Assembly: GCA_026387385.1 (NCBI GenBank)
Contig: JAPLLU010000042.1
Span: 1-35,636 of the forward strand
DNA length: 35,636 bases
Source: Candidatus Omnitrophota bacterium
GTDB taxonomy: Bacteria; Omnitrophota; Gorgyraeia; Gygaellales; Profunditerraquicolaceae
Direction: 5' to 3'
Every line of letters starts with the position of its first letter. Position 1 is the first letter of the stretch. Shown in pieces: positions 34,501-35,636 of the stretch. The translations under genes were made by a program, and so were the position numbers. Under the pieces are notes generated by a model. That model was not told where the DNA came from, ran no database searches, and saw nothing but the letters and a program-made list of their open reading frames with translations.

Positions 34501-35636
34501 ACATTAACTAATGGCCAAGTTGTTTTAGGCGCCGTAGTCATAATTAACAATCAGAAATACATCTATATTGCTACCCAGTATACCCTCACCACTCCTACCG
34601 AATTAGCCAAGGATATCACCAAGACCTTAATACATGAAATTGGTGCCTATTTCGGTATTTCGCATACAATAAACAAAAAATTAGAAAATTTAACACAGCT
34701 GCGAGTCCTACCTACCGTGGCAGGTGGGATTTTTGGATTAGCAGCTACAGTTGTATTAGAGGCCGTGAAGAGCCGAATACCTCACGGCTATCTGACCCGC
34801 TTTGCGACCTCTAATACAACTAACGAAAGAGGAGGTGTATTCACATGGTTAAGATCAATTTTGGGAATATTAGGTTCGATCACATGGTCGTCTTCAGCTA
34901 TGAAGGAGCTATATTCGCTTGTAGTAGAGAGACTAAGAAGCTTTTTCTCGCATTCGGCTACAACAATGGCAACGTATACAGCCGTAACGGAGGTACTGAT
35001 TGGGAGAGCCTTAGAGACTATGAAGCTGAGGCTGTACGCGAGCAGATTAGGCAAGCTTATAGGGAAAATGTTGCAATCTATCGAGTCAACGGTTCCTGCA
35101 GGGAAGTTATGGGGATGGCTACGCCTCAATAAGACAGGCGTAGCCTCCTTAGTAGTTGTAGCGGCTTTTGGTTTGTTTGCGGGAAGATTTAACCTAGACT
35201 CTTTCGGCTTGGCTGGGATACCTTCATTTGTGCTGGTTGGAGCTATTAGCAAGGCGCTAGTAACTAGAATTGAGCTGTTGGAAGACTTACTTCGAAGGAT
35301 GTTCGAGAGAATAGGAAATTACGCTGGATATGGTGATGAATTAGAACAGATTGTGGGCATACGCTTAGTAAATGAAGAAACGCATTGTATTTTTGGTTCT
35401 TGCGTACGTTGGTTAATGTATAAAAACGGAGACGAGAAATTCCATATAAAAGAGTCCCTTAGATTTTTACTTTCTCATTTAGAAGAATATTCAAAACCAT
35501 TATATTTAGAAAGGCATCTTGAGGATAATTCAGAATACGCTAAGAAGGCCAAAGAAAATTTAGCTACAAACGCTGGAAGGGTGTTAAAGGAAGCCGAAGA
35601 AATAGCAAAAATATTAAAAGAAAATGAAGGAAAAAT
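13459..35636 (+). CDS. Giant multidomain protein, at least 7,392 codons, 3' end outside window
   Basis: Frame 1 read codon by codon from ATG 13459 to the last base with no TAA/TAG/TGA. Domain-like segments occur along the whole length in this frame. Upstream stop at 13438-13440. Confidence 0.92.
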   Translation, partial: MEEKIKKEENKPKFKTWLRAVALLVVVVFVPEHAAWAMGYDPSVLWAPRYYLGAGQAGYMANFVSENVRRSLNYLAHKPLNQIEIAPNLIVDTTPLQLKQAESSGNIADSSFGSRRSARINIVVEAGLKAIIKVLEFISYYGKSKEEIANNPSPGQELIRFLKRGHEFTRNLPQGDLASGINNAAYQEGLYLTGADIKKICDWIKDPATQIDNYCGVYALHRLLKAQGKEITLEELALRVILVDLLTGNIKELKGRLKTSLYALQKVAESFGLKAQALKVEPLQLNNESIDQLIPFIAHLNSEHFIYVTRLKDDMLYYYEKEEEEIMPRDLLINKISGYLLSINAPKQLSIPAPQDTKSVWGGYSFQTAYDRERSKQLGARPKDAWSDPIKAAQWGMGDIHHVGNIKWTYGDVANIALDVGLNLASAGLASSALKAGTTAARITQMATTVAKYTFYVYVASKGASIFLNYAGQKQAANIIGAPSAFVDRGIINIGSSIGSGLGWLDKDLFRTNFGDNSLVKNTTGFLGGLAKDNENYWVNMVGRSTYENAISPAATSVVLALATFSAGKIMSSPTVSARLPSWLPVLGGRGFSISNPLRLSALSVSAFEQATATAVLNGAIQAGFAVPLSQFQSAMSGQGVDVQAALFAGIRGFSEGMMWGYAFSALAKSGSLLKRAGGWISSNVPGTSRLASYGSKLGNIAGSFTNFALQHPHIAVALKGALIGGGVNTVRGYLDARITHPYSSPLDLQMLQDRAIDFGVGTGIGFVTYGLASYAPSVGTWLTTPMGKEGALRPLYHGLLNSALGGAISVAGGYLTPVSTSEGYKVPLLTPELQPNVLHSLLNFGAGFVAGGVLGSYGRSWLGSIKDNFNSLAGIEKGGVFSKFRIPLIGKEIMVENTAQRLALASLEGALTFSVIVPTWDLVDLPIYYAWNRAINGQDDLDEAIRETIFGGMNFKKGEGLKQLTASNIALALLSKAAQGAQMGLYLGPMLKIISPSVDVYLGSKFKLDPSAAWEKAGRLEKIIYSLSADSSISGLGKSIISSGSKQIPGWLTSGLVGNVAQKGALQLAKGFLGHISSLGFTVGVLEGVKVTSRALLAQSFPGANPESIKQLSSDLSFSALFFMPHLPLPTTLEKKPVQTRLDEFFDKNDISSLRTNSNKFSNVMPSSPLEQQPALRQTTLDEFFGSTSPKTSTSAQENIITPRQTTLYEFLGSPSPEIINSKIENPNNLRQTKLDRFFGQQTKLDEFFEPSSSPTGDFTKVGTGFRDFWNRVETEQAFTKGELGFKDFWNSVEAQKHVDQNIQDIIKGKSLTARMAYSYEKFIARQLAGIMPEKIGADATGWPSEVIDLSLREKLSDAFWKTRISLSPTQRQMYETTISTIISTLDESAGFSKPMQYREGQIATAYVAMNAAEHLEPKLIALGIGRGKTDAQLLAANQILLGLLSNTGELKGAENAVELYVQGSKIQDYMDSYVMKVLNNDPNIRVRVLEDPGNPFTLLSNEKLGYVPLNDVSSKYGIESKPDAQLELRILETQAVNHRARAFKYADRFEGLPLEEVRSVRNVLVDDPTALMSQPSQIIAIGDAYSTITDLQAKARADSSMRMLREVYDNLAEEFANGRVSITNPWVKDMKAEDPNFRLIDMGKSKTAIGELYDVFSKSSDWKQIEGFIQEKYNLGGQEAFEQICNAWAQTVRMNEGDGGSFYSKYISTDPESYKDVNYNLNTSRGIRNNGTHHGDSLTSAMISIKSIEVAEAKGIVVNTAAADIYNALHTTELMDISFAESLSGDFGIDGKRFIHFTGTPGRDQLAFKNLGAGTTVISEQKLLTLGKNWEIRVFDTAGEAVSDAIKISQTTKADNVLFMVRGSQEVMAIAEGLEGGGRSVIRGTGEFSEGENGLFEQLNNYKKSVGAGEATVGVFQGDITGNNALQITNKNTGRTALTVNFGIDGITEDTQLLYRAGSGKDRMSIPEGEKRTTLVGLDTESHITERQRQELLPMSAEGRAREMVKIANQADAWEARRALSLVQATMQVSASSSEAKALQDMFSSEKGISGSGEKTISSSVRIGSVNNFIEGLSKLTPQEQNNFSALGFVVTNTAGQFSHASASEVANRFVTNGINLNTALSTANRIGSAVSLLGSGLRSADTNSYLGFIQRMQDSKNSSVDLMRGLVERAESNNTVLKKGLAKMADSLDTAFQEAKQKEKNLIQAAYVHPSFGKALSKYQEDNLTAWQKLNAGFQVKTSRSALAYVFAQNKLSKASDVKYSKFKDIAQSVKLEQPARLIPLLRSDIPATHMDNFSAFCQYIDKINPVLTGNMKIKRLSDDYKSFVVGDQQMDLSNYIKSFFTKSASFKQIFVGNKNANASLLGGVQADNGQKAFSQTIDNLAKVITQGTVLRKQDIQLQAQLIDIVNKDNKIKKLTEASADLRRAAEVKESVIKFESVKPALDKTKGLSGFRMATPRIVVTRDELLPVVQELANKAGITEKQAFDFISPIITHRFDKDAQSLLDNRLNKLAEIDNTLISTIPLQTISNTPETDWNQFIKTGKDSILITGAPQADIKLWNEGLAKLKSGEWDIAEVNKSLTEVKLVNMTQSQWQDLKPLLEKFAGNLSGIRRVEVIEPTSPSINGGSPLAWRDKNDNSKLYLHPLAKETYLLRLAFNVKVNNVQNISNRDELLEAAKLGQPKAEDSKGFKTLKQFVVDKDGQLYVQPIKLSPGVNREELKALPGIGTELSVALEDRINAGIQTLNDLRIDGKIGDKRLNRIMPYIELPSNPAPAEPTPPAAGPYPAAGPKISVSNKIKTLVEDYIAPLNNFYQNPADVVIARSEALRIKKDLLSQISKLNEDNFAKVGTDNIKVGDILVDPGAENLIKVDEIKDGFIFGFSTYKGGGKNAFPLKGIIESSWKKIDFESLTLETPKIPKPPSLVENKTEIGSEFSNLIPRVSIQVDGRKVTSGADLLQNGFVPQYKISLNGMDYYLSKPYTSQRNGRPYFIGFLHRINPETGVEEIFARTIYKSNSQNIWRIASSEGPGGWIGKGLEDEMTTNAPLEIQSSLEKLCLDNGKLEIKEGFYDDLEKRADFKSPEEFNHTILLHGEELNGGISIGSFAETGNPESYRFQNGFEPDFNNGVIEEFNTYSPIYGDVESYRMLSNNKQVQFVFNVDRENRVWIGAVQSVTPRFTRFGVRADRIDIGAMEMENIEGVNRPVDILMPASEYDTQIPKGYIGNHKADRYYDASPFIDKIPVIKEFRQKVLEKNVEAPKPIEAPALNAAINNKISNIGQPAVVKSVTAEKTKLAFTDLRLRDIAIAAVKEIYPEFNDAQINVFIEDIRQDSVTQDALPRMPALNAAINNKISNIGQPAVVKSAIKTTPIPTTPALASLNVDLILIQELGKVKSDKGLLKQKLEQLLDIKITDPKVIEQLASQSEINLEVIKAAFPEIEFPNSEILAARIANLEMSENAKDLNKMFEQQDIGKRLRDIGKRFGDWFDNLTAPKPPSQIGKVAIVESIKSIKGTTAATIIDLQGKPQIIKLTPQPALDIPALKSQIESMQDIDQIHKQTLLKVLSLLENSPPPTFCTFSDIVGDLFGFASTQPAQPNLIALHQTFAKNPIALFHEIGEYLTKTGAMELTLDRNKLTIKDKVGNILGEVTLTEGKDYGLKQAQKDPNRSHYLLRALQREIFREADIKLTQDIKSTKVAEVPKLPTSAPPLTEHLAVRQPSTSAEVTAIEFSKPLVFELNKANTVEAVEAVLARFSVDVKALKLEAVEAVARSPDKVMVLKMNLPKDVLQKLAAATVPEAPAETKIQSNVQVEYMNGLINGEFGDVIIGQVENKEKVIELGIELLSELQDKADDYKPQGITFTKAELLGKEYINVRRFAQALMLRDKGIVPRPQQEIPAQANQQFKPKAESVSAEKIDPVKAFRDGGFEDLLLEGIKFKFGGNINKVDFENMEAAIRAISELDENVSPGAIYRILNLINTEMSFKKFAAVVGFEALRGIALEKLQEKKEGRLPLTYLDENGLLSAFLNWVLRADLEAMIDKSRNTAVVPSETPETKEHKPPKTKEPPTSTVGNVEIQKEAKSTEVKEIPVSKSVSEGIKRATGEVIGKIKDKIRLPSPKSVSESILEGVTPANTAPESTNVPLPVSSDAPLRIPIPPGPNQITSFANKLVAKGVPGQIKIHMALPAIVGLLPKIGDTLHHAVTILPTLGRGPPASAPIAQIYHAFAGFASVGALQVNTSIAIVAVAIAAIVAVAIATVVGARFVPAKANNTNKGTPGAGSVANKEEGSEGVTTEGTNGSSGTAYSNIGNNQGGNVPGKGNVSGSGIGGKVVDLFKQKVRQILGSSRLPVNKADKGVRDVPAQQVPKPLKGSELKPANSKRTLAGAGNIIKVTVKIVAERISELVNRQPKQDVFVSNNERGPPIVGLFVSTQANISALNQVQVVSFLAQLAQIINNLTQPQTMPAVVGILGLAAIFVGGALWLKSIMPQSIWTTSFVLLVKAQSLHVVRKLEGYFLRLAAMAKSIRATAITLVGNHLLALRQKLSARVSKMLTWIRLQYTKLTALAGNLQGFKFGLGLARIRSTFRGWWGAVFGAAEAGELAGLLDVSEETALADEQETGLPNNKTSNQTEDNTNVSEEADLFNWQNPIGSLNSENSEVLYFLHNNTSGLINDATQTAGVDTTGVAGGNVAGQNGIPPSSASPNPGLGHQPKLPTDIHSGSSIHSERKREEDDADKTSSRGLSRIVFDIMVNIFQSLTRKNIRDWTTVNVGLEGRIQQIIRTYTGAEAKINMLKALGVRFVRAPPFWFIGTANYVDEQGTTYVILPENASLKEIAYAFKANSGELIKELTPAEEKATGLPNNKTSDQTGDNTNVSEKTATAEDKATGLFGGRNKTNDNNKSETVKTLLSLASGVNILIFSEFHTLKFTSLWFINNVLPFLSNIGINDLITEYINVEVGDNWDSICQVLNEYTLDAYKWLQSEKEKRDIGIERAKREYPVAKINWLRTKLNAGELPYLKKNLAWMGDADDVLLFIIIAADKGIRLHGATTPDMNVTGGLSLYESYIKVTEIAQNRITELRKNNKKVAGYFGVPHGIVKESGIIYFKMKDLGAAWMSQHPDIADSGEGVSYKDIIFSFAPKLIAAGEKYLNVLLLVGDEKDLRSVRYKIMIENISDIIKKLGKGQHIEYDRSEKTATIIIRERSSSLYSARIRAMGVVGGEESAEKASNLGLVSTSKNKENSSKNSEVEERGESVSAVEAESQEEIINVGQGGARMTNKEKIRLFTRNIATCTGLALKGIDRAGKTVLLLAHIRQGQPSDDPAQPYRAFGEFIKKFVNEGIRDIEAVILYDNVFAETVFPTKEEILNAYPQLKSLEIENRKVKSEDDTKPISIGDLFNANMGVTDRGVKIDFWQYRGVNKVGEETKEINWAVPMKQEIKQTERKIEQIRKERKASDNSRTVAVVGGENAEAKAGERKENASLPTEEEFLNRLFGMLAIAERMGQSAKISLFKAELGQFIKEYLSRAEFDIKDAIVKPNLSRFYARYFKNKESAQKVLSDMRQIYNKYMPLLEEINNRIKSRLAIDNVRFTGIIFLFEGQDNPLRLVMDRATGDMKLGINLEFVLEMSKDIFELQDIIHEAGHALITGIKAGYIPQDAKDIDEMAANWAAVQIASQDEIRSFVEKQLNLRKKIGSLSSHPIAQLLALARVMGISESGLDEFKNYTEEKLIKEYIKFYNSLSWSQAKQLRSQQAQAELDKEKSEVLSDDSGIAKDKQATGVVKSTEAAIAEKENKAGERKENAFSEEEIKSLALDIFFRVLEIIEQKTGRKVVKIIVPNVRFVDCLTDEEQAHLNYIDTKIKNAIPEFIKRFKEVGLDQKTDVKTKLQLWLQVLCQHVTQEELQEKERLEDKLSPHLAGQYNPERHEIKYSKEIIKIDPELMIEKVTHEVLHAIRHLFTVIPEIHTGYTDVDRLIQLYAQTEEEGTIKVPTYVMEFPAELADIVLGKLGIRVKSKLLSLKEFRKAAEYFKGGFDRKIYKMLDLTEQMINLFDKLIKQNKDADVIIKELKQAQEQYYKKISKLSKEITRYVIYLNLLCPEQLPSNCLGIVKGRINFILQLTSILLTKKEIKLISEDLAALKDEFIPSKELIEIAIEPYLKIGEKALSSNVVPVYLIAQLAKAENYEKIKDNWEQIFIMDAPELERVYLEGVVKEIDSIISEFKSKEAILKPSHQKFNTNLWSVLPVAPFGLLPIISNIISLAWNNPIWSLGIAAVGAVAVYLLKRTARIQTTTRDSKEAVANKDAKEVAVEAVTINVAPARSSSLLTENSEVAKSEKVKEGAVVDNSKAAEANKEFFDKVTPTYSKKVWMESEIAGFISSSLDGLQLPVNYKGEKLIEVLLDFGGGRGEALRFIIEKLNENKYRIDQSIIVDITSLPIYNGNPIKRLIYAIKNLQGYNDQSIAKIRSDAMKVPFKDESADVILCTFALQYIPEPKEALKEIERVLKPGARAVLIFHHSTSYTAKCYGEWVKEQNTFGEAARTFTRNLPGDLLRWAPKAAEEAGLINYKTQQFYYGDKYPFAFGITVEKPGVKATKTELPEKAGNDRSELVIYSSEPARTDQNLARPSRLKMLAKDILKTIGYLVAVGVAPLLYMTLHELGHILALHALYEGVEAYISFEYAPIILYAEISQLQGLNFLGHFFGEAISKTIVLLAGDMIATPIMVALFIYFAKKVYNEFFYTRTCKALIAVFAGLPLVAGFIDIIGIIKGINLGLTGDLLRASGTIWSGEYISYGGMYKLFDGSMGLDYRFMLILIGLTLLVSIPPLLVYYKYMMRGNRNKEDTQTKLGKNKGLIATEREKETLAKDSVKRTEQSTTQHERNGLEVNRSNAPPLAVSISKGSYETKETVIKEVMNVKVRSVQIRSRIEKLGELVYKRGIQAQERRNQPFGMPYNAGLDTSRTKDGERVLDTKQLYQNISDYLEARITKEEALKRAGLSGTVSGIIFRFILTYIVKANLITGPPITLTNGQVVLGAVVIINNQKYIYIATQYTLTTPTELAKDITKTLIHEIGAYFGISHTINKKLENLTQLRVLPTVAGGIFGLAATVVLEAVKSRIPHGYLTRFATSNTTNERGGVFTWLRSILGILGSITWSSSAMKELYSLVVERLRSFFSHSATTMATYTAVTEVLIGRALETMKLRLYASRLGKLIGKMLQSIESTVPAGKLWGWLRLNKTGVASLVVVAAFGLFAGRFNLDSFGLAGIPSFVLVGAISKALVTRIELLEDLLRRMFERIGNYAGYGDELEQIVGIRLVNEETHCIFGSCVRWLMYKNGDEKFHIKESLRFLLSHLEEYSKPLYLERHLEDNSEYAKKAKENLATNAGRVLKEAEEIAKILKENEGK
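14086..14496 (+). other. Peptidase C39-like domain
   Basis: DNYCGVYALHRLLKAQGKEITLEELA ... TSLYALQKVAESFGLKAQALKV ... IPFIAHLNSEHFIYVTRLKDDMLYYYE; catalytic-type Cys at 14101 and His in EHFIYV. Confidence 0.8.
14700..16850 (+). other. Long Gly/Ala-rich hydrophobic region with many putative membrane segments
   Basis: VALDVGLNLASAGLASSALKAG..., HIAVALKGALIGGGVNTVRG, NSALGGAISVAGGYL, LNFGAGFVAGGVLGSYG. Confidence 0.6.
16876..17208 (+). repeat. Five PIP-box-like motifs (Qxx[L]xx[F][F/L])
   Basis: QTRLDEFF 16876-16899; QTTLDEFF 16993-17016; QTTLYEFL 17074-17097; QTKLDRFF 17155-17178; QTKLDEFF 17185-17208. Confidence 0.85.
17254..17343 (+). repeat. Two-copy motif GF[RK]DFWN[RS]VE
   Basis: GFRDFWNRVE at 17254-17283 and GFKDFWNSVE at 17314-17343. 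Confidence 0.8.
17620..19500 (+). other. SecA-like DEAD-motor domain, partly degenerate
   Basis: YREGQIATAYVAMNAAEHL, Walker-A-like LIALGIGRGKTDAQ, NTSRGIRNNGTHHGDSLTSAMISIKSIEVAEAKGIVVNTAAADIYNAL (compare SecA FTGRxMxGRRWSDGLHQAIEAKEGVxI...), FIHFTGTPGRD (compare SecA GMTGTA). Confidence 0.55.
21607..21765 (+). other. ComEA-like helix-hairpin-helix DNA-binding motif
   Basis: NREELKALPGIGTELSVALEDRINAGIQTLNDLRIDGKIGDKRLNRIMPYIE. Confidence 0.6.
23250..23548 (+). repeat. Exact 68-bp in-frame direct repeat
   Basis: gcctgcacttaatgcagccataaataataagataagcaatattggccagcctgcagtcgtgaagtccg at 23250-23317 and 23481-23548, offset 231 bp (77 codons); encodes PALNAAINNKISNIGQPAVVKS. Confidence 0.95.
26822..26874 (+). 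promoter_or_regulatory. Terminator-like extended hairpin upstream of nested ORF A
   Basis: AGCCGC-AAACC (26822-26832) pairs with GGTTT-AGCGGCT (26857-26868) with one bulge; inner 8-bp stem 26833-26840/26845-26852 with TGTA loop; followed by ATTTTT. Confidence 0.6.
26889..27164 (+). CDS. Nested out-of-frame ORF A (91 aa), family unknown
   Basis: MVKINYATINLDHIVRFTGEGAIFACSKEARRLFLAFG...; SD AGGAGG 26877-26882, 6 nt from ATG; homologous to 34845-35132. Confidence 0.7.
   Translation: MVKINYATINLDHIVRFTGEGAIFACSKEARRLFLAFGSYGQVYTRNGYHTGWESLAGLEAEAVRQSIKDAYMDKVAVYQVNGSCREFAGI
27301..28077 (+). repeat. Imperfect direct repeat encoding TGLPNNKTSxQTxDNTNVSE
   Basis: 27301-27363 and 28015-28077, in frame. 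Confidence 0.85.
28150..28900 (+). other. ChaN/TraB (Tiki/EreA superfamily)-like domain
   Basis: GVNILIFSEFHTLKFTSLWFINNVLPFLSNIGINDLITEYIN ... GIRLHGATTPD ... NNKKVAGYFGVPHG. Confidence 0.4.
29245..29520 (+). other. CheD-like (Cys-His deamidase fold) domain
   Basis: NVGQGGARMTNKEKIRLFTRNIATCTGLALKGIDRAGKTVLLLAHIRQGQ; compare CheD VGMG...TxGLGSCVAVxLYDxxxxIGGMAHxxLP. Cys codon 29314, His codon 29374. Confidence 0.45.
29881..30680 (+). other. HExxH zincin domain 1
   Basis: HEAGH at 30352-30366 with downstream DEMAAN (30421-30438), as in gluzincins. Confidence 0.6.
30850..31500 (+). other. HExxH zincin-like domain 2
   Basis: IEKVTHEVLHAIRHL, HEVLH at 31276-31290. Confidence 0.5.
32600..33200 (+). 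other. SAM-dependent methyltransferase domain (class I, type 11-like)
   Basis: VLLDFGGGRGEALRFI ... RSDAMKVPFKDESADVILCTFALQYIPEPKEALKEIERVLKPGARAVLIFHH. Confidence 0.85.
33310..33950 (+). other. Membrane-embedded HExxH peptidase-like domain (M50-like)
   Basis: LLYMTLHELGHILALHALYEG (HELGH 33400-33414) in a hydrophobic segment, followed by several TM segments. Confidence 0.5.
34102..34165 (+). promoter_or_regulatory. SD-sequestering hairpin upstream of the nested 54-aa ORF
   Basis: CCTCCTTTA (34102-34110) pairs with TAAAGGAGG (34157-34165); CTGTTTCT (34112-34119) pairs with AGAAACAG (34146-34153). Confidence 0.55.
34172..34336 (+). CDS. Nested out-of-frame ORF (54 aa, not in ORF track)
   Basis: MLKLDPYRFAAELRSLESWYIREEFRLRREEISRLECRIMPDWIPAELRMESGF*; SD AAGGAGG 34159-34165, 6 nt from ATG. 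Confidence 0.5.
   Translation: MLKLDPYRFAAELRSLESWYIREEFRLRREEISRLECRIMPDWIPAELRMESGF
34749..34821 (+). promoter_or_regulatory. 14-bp perfect inverted repeat upstream of nested ORF B
   Basis: AGTTGTATTAGAGG (34749-34762) / CCTCTAATACAACT (34808-34821); internal CCGTGA (34763-34768) / TCACGG (34782-34787). Confidence 0.75.
34845..35132 (+). CDS. Nested out-of-frame ORF B (95 aa), homologue of nested ORF A
   Basis: MVKINFGNIRFDHMVVFSYEGAIFACSRETKKLFLAFG...; SD AGGAGG 34830-34835, 9 nt from ATG. Confidence 0.7.
   Translation: MVKINFGNIRFDHMVVFSYEGAIFACSRETKKLFLAFGYNNGNVYSRNGGTDWESLRDYEAEAVREQIRQAYRENVAIYRVNGSCREVMGMATPQ
35117..35145 (+). terminator. 10-bp perfect inverted repeat spanning the stop codon of nested ORF B
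   Basis: GGCTACGCCT (35117-35126) - CAATAAGAC - AGGCGTAGCC (35136-35145); the TAA stop lies in the loop. No strong U-tract follows. Confidence 0.6.

Noticed and set aside
16836-35252. Minus-strand ORFs of about 60-162 aa in the track (e.g. 16836-17240, 24462-24863, 29487-29975, 34788-35252)
   Set aside because: They lie antisense to the giant ORF, show low-complexity Ser/Leu/Ala-rich composition typical of antisense shadows, and lack convincing SDs or recognisable domains.
1-35636. tRNA, rRNA, IS elements, CRISPR arrays
   Set aside because: None recognised. The HTH protein at 3666 has a transposase-like HTH but no recognisable catalytic domain or terminal inverted repeats.

Overview
The window has two parts. 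(1) About 13.4 kb carries a Tad/Flp-type pilus locus. It starts with the C-terminal tail of a CpaF/TadA-like ATPase (1-161) and a DUF192 protein. Two minus-strand membrane/TPR genes and an orphan HTH protein follow. Next comes a run of ten class-III-signal (KGQ/KAQxxxEY) pilin-like genes, TadE- and TadG-like proteins, and TadB/TadC-like membrane proteins. A leader before the pilin run resembles the GEMM / c-di-GMP-I riboswitch and ends in a terminator hairpin. (2) From 13459 to the last base there is one uninterrupted frame-1 ORF (at least 7,392 codons, open at the window end). It is missing from the supplied ORF track, and nearly all minus-strand ORFs listed after ~16.8 kb are its antisense shadows. 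I read this frame line by line and found no in-frame stop. The giant protein has a signal peptide, a C39-like cysteine peptidase domain, a long hydrophobic Gly/Ala-rich region, five tandem PCNA-interacting-peptide-like motifs (QTxLxEFF), a SecA-like DEAD domain, a helix-hairpin-helix, and a string of effector-like domains (ChaN/TraB-like, CheD-like, three HExxH zincins, a SAM methyltransferase). Most unusual are small genes nested out of frame inside the giant ORF. Two are homologous ~91-95 aa ORFs (26889-27164, 34845-35132) whose substitution pattern shows selection in the nested frame, not the giant frame. A 54-aa ORF (34172-34336) is a third candidate. Each has a textbook Shine-Dalgarno and a strong hairpin just upstream. 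They look like fossil or still-active gene boundaries left when an operon fused into one giant ORF. Taxonomic guess (inference only): Omnitrophota (OP3)-like bacterium.
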